A stretch of DNA of 35,187 bases. Source: an uncultured Desulfatiglans sp. (GTDB lineage Bacteria; Desulfobacterota; DSM-4660; Desulfatiglandales; Desulfatiglandaceae). The position numbers and the translations under genes are program-made. The notes beneath the pieces are model-generated. The model saw nothing but the letters and a program-made list of their open reading frames with translations. It was not told the DNA's origin and made no database searches. Positions 23,929 to 32,241 of the stretch are shown one piece after another (positions within the stretch are counted from its first letter, which is position 1; every line of letters begins with the position of its first letter). Where the stretch lies: positions 3,381,708-3,416,894 of the forward strand of contig LR026961.1 of NCBI GenBank assembly GCA_900498135.1, read 5' to 3'.

Positions 23929-25224
23929 ATGTGCGCTGAAAAATATTACTATAAAATCACATTGCGACATAGATTATTGTATTTATACTTTTTGCTTTTT
24001 ATATTTTTGTGGACCTATCAAGAGGGAATTTATAGAGACAAGGTATTTTCCATTCCAGGACACGCTTTTTTGCTCTTTACTGTGGTATCGCTTCTTATCA
24101 TCAATTTGAAAAACAAGTATGTGCCAAAATTAGATAAAAAATGCATAGCCTGTTTTATTATTTTTAATGTATGGTCTTCTCTTTTGGCTGTTTTTGAAGG
24201 TGAATTTCTAAGTGCATATGTTACTGGTGGCGGCCAAATATTGTTATTTCTATGTTTCTATAATTTTGTTATTTTTTACAATCTAAAAAAAACAGAATAT
24301 GTTGTGCATTTTATTAATATGTTGATTATCCTGAGTGTTGTGTCGGTTATGGTTGCATTATATGTTTTCGCATTTGGTGGCTTTTCGTTAGGTATGATAA
24401 AGATTCAGCAGCCGTCATTTGGGGGGGGGGGTCGGCTTACTGGCTGGTATGGTAGTCCTAACAACTTAGCTCCTGTTTTTGCGGTTGCTATCATAGCTAC
24501 TTTATTTAAGCTAAGTCGCCAACAATATTTTCTTTTAAGCAAAAAATGGAGTATTGTGTACTCTATTATTATTTTTATTAATTTCATCGGATTGATATTA
24601 ACTGGCAGTAGAGGTACCTGGGTAGCGTTTGCTATAGGATTAATGTTATTTTTAATTTTAAACTTTTCTAAAATTATTTCTAAGCCTAAAAATACAATAA
24701 AAATATTGTTAAGCATATTATCGTTAAGCATTTCGACAATTATTTTATTAAGTTATATAGGATACGACTTGGGATCATTCATGCAGCAGTTCGTTCGACC
24801 AGACAAGATCACCGCCCAATTAGATTTCTACAATCGTGGCTGGGGTAGGGCGTATTATTGGAGAGAAAGCTTTGAATTGATGAGAACTGCAGATATTAGT
24901 ACTGCTTTGTTTGGTTATGGACTGTCAGGGTTTATGGAAATTGTGAATCGCTCGTCTCATAGTGGTTTCCTTACCGTTGCCGTAGATCGAGGTTTGATAG
25001 CCCTCCTTTTGTTTTTAATGCTAATATATTACTTGTTTAAAGACAGTATTTTAAATTTAAAACAATCCAGCATTAAGTTTTTCTCAATATGCCTTCTAAC
25101 GTTCCTGATGATTAAAAACACAACTACTGTTGATATCCCGTGGAATACATTTCCCGGTATCGTATTCGTGATGACCTTGCTCTTGATATCTATGAAAGAC
25201 GATTCGCCAAGATTGAAGAGATGA
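23929..25224 (+). CDS. wzy: Wzy-type O-antigen polymerase/ligase family protein
   Basis: 431 residues, ATG after AAAAGG. About ten to twelve membrane helices with a larger periplasmic loop near the C-terminal third. Motifs fit the O-antigen ligase/Wzy family (Pfam 04932): GGRLTGWYGSPNNLAPVFAV (about 167-186), LILTGSRGTWVAFAIGLMLF, then FGYGLSGFMEIV and HSGFLTVAVDRGLIALLLF. It would polymerise repeat units at the periplasmic face, working with Wzx (20164) and the Wzc co-polymerase (16682). An 11-G tract in codons 165-168 keeps it in frame here, so the gene is in the ON state (see the tract entry). The only such protein in the window, so polymerase is more likely than ligase. Confidence 0.85.
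   Translation: MCAEKYYYKITLRHRLLYLYFLLFIFLWTYQEGIYRDKVFSIPGHAFLLFTVVSLLIINLKNKYVPKLDKKCIACFIIFNVWSSLLAVFEGEFLSAYVTGGGQILLFLCFYNFVIFYNLKKTEYVVHFINMLIILSVVSVMVALYVFAFGGFSLGMIKIQQPSFGGGGRLTGWYGSPNNLAPVFAVAIIATLFKLSRQQYFLLSKKWSIVYSIIIFINFIGLILTGSRGTWVAFAIGLMLFLILNFSKIISKPKNTIKILLSILSLSISTIILLSYIGYDLGSFMQQFVRPDKITAQLDFYNRGWGRAYYWRESFELMRTADISTALFGYGLSGFMEIVNRSSHSGFLTVAVDRGLIALLLFLMLIYYLFKDSILNLKQSSIKFFSICLLTFLMIKNTTTVDIPWNTFPGIVFVMTLLLISMKDDSPRLKR
24421..24431 (+). repeat. Poly-G tract (11 G) inside wzy, candidate phase-variation switch
   Basis: Eleven consecutive G in an otherwise very AT-rich gene, encoding four Gly at residues 165-168 just before the conserved RLTGWYG segment. With 12 G the frame stops after seven further codons at TAG; with 10 G it stops after twelve at TAG. 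Slippage would therefore truncate the polymerase to under 200 residues. Confidence 0.75.
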
Positions 25225-25385
25225 AAGGTCGTTAAAATAGGTTACCTGAGTGATATACGCAAACCTGTTAGATTTTTTTCTCTGCAATTGTTCGTAAAGA
25301 TATGCTTGAGCGGCGCTCAAATGCAGCCCTACACAGGATTTAAAGTTACAATTTAAATACATTTAAACTTAAGGTATTTATTGAT

Positions 25386-26471
25386 ATGCTAACGAACAAC
25401 AATAAAACTTTATTTATAGTTGATCAAGTGCAATTTGGTTATCATACTGGAAATTATTATATTTGCAAATATTTGCGCGATTCCTATTCAATTATCTATA
25501 TATGTAAGGAGCATGGTTTGTCAAAAATTGAAATGAATGGAGTCCGCTCAGTATATGTCAGTCGGAAAGGAAATTCTTTAGTTCGAAGCATACGATTTTT
25601 TGGAAAAGCGCTTCAAGAAATAAGAAAGCACAGTAACTGTATTATTTTTATTAAATATTTGAAAGGGATTTCATTGGCGTTACGTTTATCTAACCCCTCA
25701 CATTTGGTTGTATTAGACGTTCGTAGCGCATCTGTTAGTCAAAAGCGAATCAGAAGATGGCTTTATGATTCAAGGCTAAAGTTTGAAACAAAGTTTTTCA
25801 AAAACATCACTGTTATATCGCAGGGGCTGGCTGATAAGTTGAATATGGGCCAAAAAGCCCATATCCTTCCCCTTGGCGCTGATGTGATATCATCTACCAA
25901 TAAGAATTTTGACCAAGTTCATCTTCTCTATGTGGGAACGCTTGTTAATCGAAACATCGATGTGACAATACATGGCTTTAAAAGGGTTTACGACGAGCTT
26001 GTTGGTCGCATACCCCTATCCTATTCTATTATCGGCACGGGATCCAATGACGAGGAAAGCTCATTGAGAGAACTCGTAGATAAGCTCGGATTGAAAAGTG
26101 TCGTCTTAGTTATTGGAAGAATTCCGCATACGGAGATCGCCCAATGGTTCGACAATACGAACATTGGTGTATCATATATACCGTTGACGGATTATTTCGA
26201 TGTTCAGCCACCGCTTAAAACTTTTGAATACTTACTGTCGGGTATGCCAGTGATAGCGACACACACTTCGGAAAACAGGAAAGTCATCAGTGAAAAAAAC
26301 GGCGTACTTGTGGGAGAATCCGTGAACGATTTTTATTTGGGGATCAAGAAGATATTGCAGAATAGGGCCTCTTTTGATTCGGAGGCAATTAGAAATGGAG
26401 CTAAACCTTATATGTGGAAAGCCATCGTAACAAATAACTTGAAACCTTACCTCCAAAGAATTTGTGAATGA
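25386..26471 (+). CDS. GT4-family glycosyltransferase
   Basis: 361 residues, GT-B fold without membrane helices. The C-terminal nucleotide-sugar domain shows VHLLYVGTLVNRN, YSIIGTGSNDEESSLRELVDKLGL, VVLVIGRIPHTEIAQWF and PPLKTFEYLLSGMPVIATHT, where Glu of KTFEYL corresponds to the second Glu of the GT4 E-x7-E motif; the first position is less canonical (around DVQPPLK). It adds one sugar to the lipid-linked repeat unit on the cytoplasmic side. It follows the polymerase gene after a 161-base AT-rich spacer that shows nothing else recognisable. Donor and linkage cannot be told from sequence. Confidence 0.82.
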   Translation: MLTNNNKTLFIVDQVQFGYHTGNYYICKYLRDSYSIIYICKEHGLSKIEMNGVRSVYVSRKGNSLVRSIRFFGKALQEIRKHSNCIIFIKYLKGISLALRLSNPSHLVVLDVRSASVSQKRIRRWLYDSRLKFETKFFKNITVISQGLADKLNMGQKAHILPLGADVISSTNKNFDQVHLLYVGTLVNRNIDVTIHGFKRVYDELVGRIPLSYSIIGTGSNDEESSLRELVDKLGLKSVVLVIGRIPHTEIAQWFDNTNIGVSYIPLTDYFDVQPPLKTFEYLLSGMPVIATHTSENRKVISEKNGVLVGESVNDFYLGIKKILQNRASFDSEAIRNGAKPYMWKAIVTNNLKPYLQRICE

Positions 26472-26610
26472 AGATGCTGAAGAATCTCCACACAAAGGAC
26501 GGAGTTTTAAGTGATTCCGCCAGGGGGGGTGGCATAGCACTGCCCCAGTGGCTGCGGGCCAAGGCTGCACCGCTAAGCCAAGTTCGACGTATCAATGATC
26601 AGGAGAAAAA
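26472..26610. other. GC-rich patch between AT-rich genes, possible remnant
   Basis: 139 bases that contrast with their AT-rich surroundings, including a G7 run (26523-26529) and GGCTGCGGGCCAAGGCTGC. No gene or transposon end can be recognised. It looks like inserted foreign sequence or a decayed fragment. The ribosome site AGGAG for the methyltransferase gene sits at its right end. Confidence 0.4.
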
Positions 26611-27570
26611 ATGGACGACACATATTTTGAACGACGGAAATCATGTCCAGCCTGTGGTTCAGCTAAATTCAGTATTATATATCAGAAAGACTATAACGAT
26701 CCTCTACTTAGAGATTATTTGACAGATTTTTATTGTTCAAATGGGATGGTTGAGTACCAGTATTTGAATGCAGGTGTGTATATCCTGTGTGAATGTGACG
26801 CTTGCGGATTAATTTTTCAAAGAGATATACCAAACGGATTATTCATGGCGCGTATATATGAGCATTGGATAGATCCAAAAAAGGTCTTTAACCTTCGTCG
26901 GCAGCAGGATTCCTTGGCTATTTATGCCAAACATGCACAAGAGATTATGCAAATCATTTCATACTTCAGAAGGGCGCCAACGACCTTATCTTTTTTTGAT
27001 TTCGGTATGGGATGGGGTCAATGGGCGTTAATGGCGAAGGCTTTTGGATGCGATTCATATGGCTCAGAGCTATCTCCCTCCCGAATCGAACATGCCAAAT
27101 CTAAAGGGATCAAAGTGGTTACGTGGGAGGAGATGCCGGAATCCCGCTTTGATTTTATTAACACTGAGCAAGTATTTGAACATATCCCAGAGCCTCTGCA
27201 GACATTGCGCCATTTGAGGAGGGCCCTAAAGGCAAACGGAATTTGTAAAATCAGTGTCCCCACTGCTAGTTACTTAAGACGAAGATTAGAAAAAATGAAG
27301 TGGAAAGCGGCAAAAGGCTCGAAAGATTCTCTTAATCTTGTTGCACCGTTAGAGCATATTAACTGCTTCAGGAGATCCTCTCTACTGAAGATGGCAGAGG
27401 CGGCGGACATGCAAGAAGTGTTAATCCCCATGAAAGTGCAATATAGATATATGCCCGATTGGAGCACCCCGAAGAAAATTGCAAGGAATCTTGGATTGCC
27501 GATATATCGGAATTTGCTAAAAAGACCGAACTATATCTTTCTTCGCAATATACAGGAGGATGTAATTTAA
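26611..27570 (+). CDS. Class I SAM-dependent methyltransferase with N-terminal zinc-binding motif
   Basis: 319 residues, ATG behind AGGAG. The N-terminus has CPACGSAKFS (residues 12-21) and CECDACGLIFQRD (about 64-76), two Cys pairs that probably bind zinc, as in many sugar C- and O-methyltransferases. A Rossmann methyltransferase core starts near residue 128 with FFDFGMGWGQWALMAKAFGCDSYGSELSP (glycine loop and acidic ribose contact), then FDFINTEQVFEHIPEPLQTLRHLRRALKANG, the usual motif order of Methyltransf_11/23. It probably methylates a sugar, for example as a cap or side decoration. The downstream glycosyltransferase starts immediately after its stop, so the two are coupled. Substrate unknown. 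Confidence 0.82.
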   Translation: MDDTYFERRKSCPACGSAKFSIIYQKDYNDPLLRDYLTDFYCSNGMVEYQYLNAGVYILCECDACGLIFQRDIPNGLFMARIYEHWIDPKKVFNLRRQQDSLAIYAKHAQEIMQIISYFRRAPTTLSFFDFGMGWGQWALMAKAFGCDSYGSELSPSRIEHAKSKGIKVVTWEEMPESRFDFINTEQVFEHIPEPLQTLRHLRRALKANGICKISVPTASYLRRRLEKMKWKAAKGSKDSLNLVAPLEHINCFRRSSLLKMAEAADMQEVLIPMKVQYRYMPDWSTPKKIARNLGLPIYRNLLKRPNYIFLRNIQEDVI

Positions 27571-28578
27571 TTGAACAAAAACAGAATATACTTATTGTAT
27601 CCCAGTTTTCGGAATGTTGGAGGAGTTCATAATGTTATTATCGACTTGTTTTCAGGGCTAAAAGCTGAATATGACGTTATAGTCTCGGGATACGATGAAT
27701 ATTGTCAAATAAATGAAAGATATAGAGAGGTTATACCGGAATCGAATTATTGGCGATTATCATTGTCTCGCCTCTTATTTGCAAAAGGGTTACTCATATC
27801 CCACCATCGAAAACTCACCACAAAGCTATTGTTATTGTCTCTGTTTCTGAAGAGAAATATTGTTCATGTAGCCCATAATGAGTTTTTTAATTTGAAGCAC
27901 GTTACGCTCTACCCGAAAAACATTATTGCTGTATCACATAGGGTCAAGAATAATTTGGTGGAATATTTTAAACAAGATCCATCGCGTATCATGGTTATAG
28001 AAAATGGTATTCATGATAGATACGCTGATGAGTATGGCAAACACAATTACAAGCAAACCGGCATTAAAATTCTATTTCCAGCACGAATTACAAAGATAAA
28101 GAATCAGGTGAACGTAGTCAATAAATTGAAAGGCAAAGTGGATGAAGAAGTAAACATATTTTTTGCAGGAAATGGTCCTTTATATGATGAATTAAAAAGC
28201 AAATGTAGAACGTCCTCTAATTTCGTGGCATTAGGGTTTGTTAGTGACATGCTTAGCCTATACAAGGAAATGGATTACGTTATGTTATTTACTCAAAAAG
28301 AAGGGCTGCCGATATGTCTGATTGAGGCAGCCATGATGGGGAAACCGATAATATGCAATGACGTGGGCGGAAATCTGGAAATTGTCGAACAAAAGGTAAA
28401 TGGATTCCTATGCAATTCTTTTTCTGAGCTAATAGATCGCATCAATAATTTACCGAACATAACATTTAGTGAGTATAAACATTTATCTGAAAACGCTCGT
28501 AAAACATATTTGGATAAATTTAACGTCGAAATTATGATAAACAAATATAGAAAAGTCATTTATCAATTTGGCATGTGA
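27571..28578 (+). CDS. GT4-family glycosyltransferase (TTG start)
   Basis: 335 residues. The start is TTG 27571, directly after the methyltransferase TAA, with AGGAGG about 12 bases ahead inside the preceding gene. GT-B fold: N-terminal YLLYPSFRNVGGVHNVIIDLFSGL (acceptor half, glycine-rich loop), HVAHNEFF, NIIAVSHRVKNNL and VIENGIHDRY. In the C-terminal half are ILFPARITKIKNQ, IFFAGNGPLYDELK and the E-x7-E motif EGLPICLIEA, followed by GKPIICNDVGGNLEIV. It builds the lipid-linked repeat unit in the cytoplasm. It is the last intact gene of the cassette; the next gene is broken by mobile elements. Family secure. Confidence 0.88.
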   Translation: MNKNRIYLLYPSFRNVGGVHNVIIDLFSGLKAEYDVIVSGYDEYCQINERYREVIPESNYWRLSLSRLLFAKGLLISHHRKLTTKLLLLSLFLKRNIVHVAHNEFFNLKHVTLYPKNIIAVSHRVKNNLVEYFKQDPSRIMVIENGIHDRYADEYGKHNYKQTGIKILFPARITKIKNQVNVVNKLKGKVDEEVNIFFAGNGPLYDELKSKCRTSSNFVALGFVSDMLSLYKEMDYVMLFTQKEGLPICLIEAAMMGKPIICNDVGGNLEIVEQKVNGFLCNSFSELIDRINNLPNITFSEYKHLSENARKTYLDKFNVEIMINKYRKVIYQFGM

Positions 28579-28935
28579 GAGCGTTACCAAAGAGTTTCTA
28601 CCTGCTTTATAAAGGACGGCCCCCAAAGGGACGTAGTCTTAGGCCACTTTTTAAAAGACGGGGCTCACCGAAATGCGAGGCATCGACAAAGCCTTGAGAA
28701 GGTCTATACCTTTTACAAAGCCCATTTTATTACGAAAGAAGGAATCCCCAAATTTTACCACAACAGCCTTTATCCAATGGAATGCACGGCAGCAGGCCAG
28801 ACCCTGTTGACCCTGTGCCGCTTTGGAAACAGGGCTTTGGCCCAAAAGGTGGCGACCTGCATGATCGGCAACATGCAGGCTGAAGACGGCCATTTCTATT
28901 TTCGAAAATTCCGCCGATACACCATCAAAACCTCC
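28579..28935 (+). pseudogene. Remnant of a helical-toroid sugar epimerase-like gene of the glycan cassette
   Basis: One frame stays open from 28579 into the mobile element, and its part from about 28681 reads HRQSLEKVYTFYKAHFITKE, GIPKFYHNSLYPMECTAAGQ, TLLTLCRFGN and GNMQAEDGHFYFRKFRRYT. This resembles the C-terminal region of alpha/alpha-toroid proteins common in O-antigen loci (annotated as N-acylglucosamine 2-epimerase-like or aminolevulinate dehydratase-like), where F/Y-Y-H-x-x-L-Y-P, the A-A-Q helix and the Y-T-x-K-x-S segment are conserved. Here the frame is cut at KTS where IS66-type sequence begins. At least the N-terminal two thirds are missing too, so only about 85-115 residues survive. 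Family match is by eye, moderate. Loss of this gene may have changed the glycan. Confidence 0.6.
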
Positions 28936-29649
28936 GTAATCGATCACAGGATCTGGATCAGGCGGTGGGCTGAGCGATCCAGGCGAGGTCGGGTTCCTGA
29001 CCCCGGAAGTCGGCGCGCAGGGCATCGACAAGGACGGGGAAGGTTGTTTTTTTCTGCAGGCGGCAGGTTTGCCTGAGTGAGAGGATACGCTCCACCCAGC
29101 GGTTGCCTTTTTCACTGGACGTACCCTGGCTGGATTTGCGCCACAGCACGGCGAATCGAAGCATCCGCTCAGCATGATTGTTCGTGGGATCCACCCCCTG
29201 CTCGAAGAGGAACGTCCAAAGGCTTTCGATCTCCCTGCGAAGACGGCGTGTAAATCTGCCGGCATCATCCTTGCGCTTCTCATGAAGGGTGATCAAGCGG
29301 ATCAAACGAGCATAAAAGGCCTGCCACTCTCCGACGGAGGGGGGATCCTTGGCCATATGACATAGTCGTTGGAGTTCATGGGTTGCCCAGAGACCGAACC
29401 GTTTTATGTCCGGGTCTTTCCTTTCGGAGAGTTCCTTGGCCTTGCGGATCAGATGAGCAAGGCAGGTCTGCCGCAGTCCGACCCATTTGCGGTACACGCC
29501 GTATCCGTCCGAGACCAGGATGCCGGTCCAGTCCTTGATCAATGCTTCGAACGCTTCCTTCGAGCGGTTGGAATGGATCATGAAGAAAGCCGCTGCCGGC
29601 CCCGCCATGACCCACAGCCATTGCAGGAGGCCGTTGAGGCGGTGGCTGG
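28936..29649 (-). mobile_element. IS66-family element, truncated
   Basis: Left end is set by GTAATCGATCACAGG (28936-28950), which marks the break in the epimerase-like remnant and looks like an IS66-type terminus. It carries the C-terminal half of the transposase on the minus strand. The other half of the element is missing: an IS21-type element starts at 29650, and no further IS66 sequence is found to its right. An immobile remnant. Confidence 0.7.
28958..29649 (-). pseudogene. IS66-family transposase, N-terminal part lost
   Basis: About 230 residues remain of a protein normally about 500 long. The sequence begins within the catalytic core at TSHRLNGLLQWLWVM, where family members read D-E-T-S, and continues with FFMIHSNRSKEAFEALI, ILVSDGYGVYRKW (catalytic Asp region), RQTCLAHLIRKAKEL, DPTNNHAERMLRFAVLWRKSSQGTSSEKG (catalytic Glu region) and the closing TFPVLVDALRADFRGQEPDLAWI. 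The first catalytic Asp is lost or displaced by the IS21-type insertion at codon level: the Asp now read before TSHR is supplied by the IS21 end. An in-frame ATG at 29680 in the IS21 terminus opens the frame but cannot restore function. Confidence 0.85.
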
Positions 29650-29655
29650 TGTCAA

Positions 29656-29699
29656 TGATCACCCTAATAGAGCCACCCATGATCGCCTTAATGGAGCCA
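29656..29699. repeat. IS21 terminal direct repeats
   Basis: TGATCACCCTAATAGAGCCA (29656-29675) and TGATCGCCTTAATGGAGCCA (29680-29699) are 24 bases apart with 16 of 20 positions identical. IS21-type elements carry several such transposase-binding repeats near each tip. Confidence 0.7.
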
Positions 29700-29739
29700 T
29701 TAAAAAGTGGCGGAAAAGGGTCTCGGGGCGCCTGTCAAA

Positions 29740-30543
29740 TCAAGCGATTTCACCCCTTTTCTGACCTGGTGTTTTTTGCGTTTTGGAGCAGGTGATTTTT
29801 TGGTCTTTCTGAGTCCCCCGTGGGGATCTGTAGCTTTTGCCCTCGAGCATGACTTTGTAGGCACCGTGCCGAAGCCTGTCGATGGTGGCTGCCCCGAGGA
29901 TACGGTTGGGGAAGGCGTCGGTCCACTCTGGAATATCGAGGTTCGAAGTCACGATGGTGCTTTTACGTTCATAGCGTTCGGCAATGACGTCATGGAAGTC
30001 TTCGTCCTGGCTGCCCTTGAGGGGCTTGAGGCCGAAGTCGTCGATGATGAGCAGATCGACGCCGGCCAGTTTGGCGAACTGGCGGTCAAAGGCGTTGATG
30101 GCCCTGGCTGCATGCAGCTGCGCGAGCATTTTGCTCTGGGTCGTAAAGAGGACATCATGCCCGGCGCGGATGGCGCAATGGCCCAGGGCCTGCGCGATAT
30201 GGCTTTTGCCGGTCCCGCAGGGCCCCACGATGAAGATGCAGACCTTCTCCTGCATGAAACGGCAGGAGGCAAGATCCATGATCAGGCTGCGGTTGATGTG
30301 GGGGTTAAAGGTGAAGTCGAACTCCTCCAGGGTTTTGTGATTGCGGAAGTTGGCCCGGCGCAGTGCCGAGGCCAACTTCTTCTGGGTTCTGCGGGCCACC
30401 TCGTCCTGGATGATGGTGGCGAGGAAATCCATGTAGGAGAGTTTCTCGTCGATAGCCTGGCGGTTGCGGCTCTCGATAGAATCAAGAATGCCTGAGAGGC
30501 GCAGTTGCTTGAGCATGGGGATCAGATCCGGCATGGGATTCAT
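29740..30543 (-). CDS. istB: IstB transposition helper ATPase
   Basis: 267 residues, ATG behind AAGGAGG on its strand. A DnaC/DnaA-like AAA+ protein with Walker A GPCGTGKSH (about residues 105-113) and Walker B LLIIDDFGLKPL (about 158-169), preceded by the N-terminal helical segment LKQLRLSGILDSIESRN typical of IstB. It forms an ATP-dependent oligomer on target DNA and activates the IstA transposase. It starts 14 bases after the istA stop. Full length and apparently functional. Confidence 0.95.
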   Translation of the reverse strand: MNPMPDLIPMLKQLRLSGILDSIESRNRQAIDEKLSYMDFLATIIQDEVARRTQKKLASALRRANFRNHKTLEEFDFTFNPHINRSLIMDLASCRFMQEKVCIFIVGPCGTGKSHIAQALGHCAIRAGHDVLFTTQSKMLAQLHAARAINAFDRQFAKLAGVDLLIIDDFGLKPLKGSQDEDFHDVIAERYERKSTIVTSNLDIPEWTDAFPNRILGAATIDRLRHGAYKVMLEGKSYRSPRGTQKDQKITCSKTQKTPGQKRGEIA

Positions 30544-30557
30544 GGGCGCCTCCTTTC

Positions 30558-32096
30558 TCAGTGAACCTGAAGCTCAGAGCGTTTTCTGATGAACCGACCG
30601 GATGCCTGGTAGACCGAAGCGAGCGCAGGCTGTGGTTCCTCTTTGAAGGGGACCTGATCGAGTCCTTTCTCGAGGATGGTCTTGACGGCCCGGTAGCGGG
30701 GGTTATCGAAGTGCAGGGCCCTCTCACAGGCCTCTTCGAGCCTCCCGGTGCCATACTTCTTGCCGAGGCGGATGACGCCTTGCGCGGCCCGCAGATTATC
30801 GAGGACACGGTTGCTAAAAAGTCTGCGGATCAGGCGGTGGCAGTGCTCGCCGACCAGCTCAGCCTGCTTGAGGCACCATTGCGGATCCTGCAGTTTATAG
30901 GCCAGGGCCTCGGGTGGAAGATGTTCGTCCACTGTAGCGTGTCTTCCAGGGGTGTAGAGGCGAGGATGAACCGCCACAAGCTCAAAGTCCTTGCAAAGCT
31001 TCACGGTCTTCTCCGTTGCCTTGAGCCAGAGCTTGCGGTGCACGAGGCTGAAGGGCGCCGAGTAATAGGCCTTCTCGAACTGCACATGGCAGTTGGCATG
31101 GACCTTGGCGTGCGTCCATACGGCCATCTCCGGTGCGACGTCGGGCAAAAGCTTCAGGAACACTTTCTCGGTTTCGGCGAAAACGCTCAAAGGCTTCTGT
31201 CTGGTCGTGCCATGAATCCGGTTGCCTGCTTCCTCGAGCACCCACCGCTGGAGTTGCTCGTTGGCATCGCGGAGGCTGCGGAACTCTCGCAAGGGCAGAA
31301 AACTCCTTTTGATGTACTTGACCCCGCTCTCCACCCGGCCCTTTTTCTTCGGATCCCGAGGCGGGCAGGGGCTGATCAGAAAGCCGTAGGCCTCCGCAAG
31401 GTCCCCGTAAGAGCGCTGTACATCAGGGTCATAATAACATGCACGGGTAATCGCGCACTTCGGGTTGTCGATAATCACTTTACAGGGAATCCCATTGAAA
31501 AACTCAAAAGCATGGCGGTGAGAGCAAAGCCACGTTCTGACCGTCTGGTCCAGGACCAGTTCGGCATACTGGTGGTGGCTGTAACAAAGTGTCATGACAA
31601 AAATCCAGGTCTTGAGCACTTCGCCGGTAAACACATCCGTAATGGTCGGACCCGTTCTGAAGTCCACCTGTGCAGCCTCGCCGGGCTCAAAATCGAGCAC
31701 ACAGCTTGCCTGTATGTTGCGCTTATCAAGTTTCTGCAGGAAACGCCGCACAGAGGAGTAGCTGCCGGCAAACCCGTAATGGCTGTTAAGCGCCCGGTGA
31801 ATCGTCGTTCCGCAAATACCCTCCTGCCACCACTGTTTGACCTGACTTTCAAACGGTTCAATCAAAGAGGGCTGAGCCGCTCGCTCCGTGCTAATCTCAA
31901 ACAATTTGCCCAAGATCTGATCCTCAGGGAGAGGAACGGCCGACAGAAGGCCGTTCCTCTCCGCAACGGCCCGTACCTCGGCACACTTGATCCGGCCCAT
32001 CAGCCCGCTCTTGGCAATGGCACGGTCGCTTTGCCCCATGCGCATCCGAAAAATAACCTGGCGGTAATGATGCATCTCGAACCTCCTGTTTGCCAT
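30558..32096 (-). CDS. istA: IstA transposase of the IS21 family
   Basis: 512 residues, ATG 32096 behind GGGAGG on its strand. The N-terminal helix-turn-helix (MHHYRQVIFRMRMGQSDRAIAKSG) binds the terminal repeats. The DDE integrase core begins at GEAAQVDFRTGPTI (first Asp), includes FNGIPCKVIIDNPKCAI (second Asp) and DPKKKGRVESGVKYIKRSF (catalytic Glu). A C-terminal Mu-type beta domain follows (VHANCHVQFEKAYYSAPF). Length and motifs are complete. It catalyses strand transfer with IstB. It has inserted into an older IS66-type copy. Confidence 0.95.
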   Translation of the reverse strand: MANRRFEMHHYRQVIFRMRMGQSDRAIAKSGLMGRIKCAEVRAVAERNGLLSAVPLPEDQILGKLFEISTERAAQPSLIEPFESQVKQWWQEGICGTTIHRALNSHYGFAGSYSSVRRFLQKLDKRNIQASCVLDFEPGEAAQVDFRTGPTITDVFTGEVLKTWIFVMTLCYSHHQYAELVLDQTVRTWLCSHRHAFEFFNGIPCKVIIDNPKCAITRACYYDPDVQRSYGDLAEAYGFLISPCPPRDPKKKGRVESGVKYIKRSFLPLREFRSLRDANEQLQRWVLEEAGNRIHGTTRQKPLSVFAETEKVFLKLLPDVAPEMAVWTHAKVHANCHVQFEKAYYSAPFSLVHRKLWLKATEKTVKLCKDFELVAVHPRLYTPGRHATVDEHLPPEALAYKLQDPQWCLKQAELVGEHCHRLIRRLFSNRVLDNLRAAQGVIRLGKKYGTGRLEEACERALHFDNPRYRAVKTILEKGLDQVPFKEEPQPALASVYQASGRFIRKRSELQVH

Positions 32097-32230
32097 GGCA
32101 GTCCCTCCCGGAAAATTTTTTCCCGGAAGTCTACCCTATGATGAACTCTTGCCTGGGTTCCGGGTGGGTAGTCAAAGGGTAGCCGAAAACGGCATTAAAT
32201 CCGAACGGTTAGATGCAGGCCCGAAAAACG

Positions 32231-32241
32231 CGTGTTACTAC
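32231..32241. repeat. 11-base direct repeat at the IS1634-type element, left copy
   Basis: CGTGTTACTAC, repeated in the same orientation at 34022-34032. The left copy contains the transposase stop codon (read as TAG on the minus strand). It is either a long target duplication, for which this family is known, or an internal sequence near both ends. Confidence 0.6.

Larger units (their letters stand above)
29650..32194 (-). mobile_element. IS21-family insertion sequence, apparently intact
   Basis: 2545 bases with both genes in the usual order istA-istB on the minus strand. Proposed ends are TGTCAATGATCACCC at 29650 and GGGTAGCCGAAAACGGCA ending at 32194, giving 5'-TG...CA-3' termini. The inner parts of both ends align (ACCCT-x(7)-CCACCC type). 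Subterminal repeats at 29656-29699 fit the family. No target duplication is visible (GGTGGCTGG on the left against TTAAATCCG on the right), so flanking DNA was probably deleted afterwards. The exact right end is less certain than the left. Confidence 0.75.

Noticed and set aside
29656-29699. Short direct repeats as a CRISPR-like array
   Set aside because: Only two imperfect units 24 bases apart at the tip of an IS21-type element; they are transposase-binding repeats.
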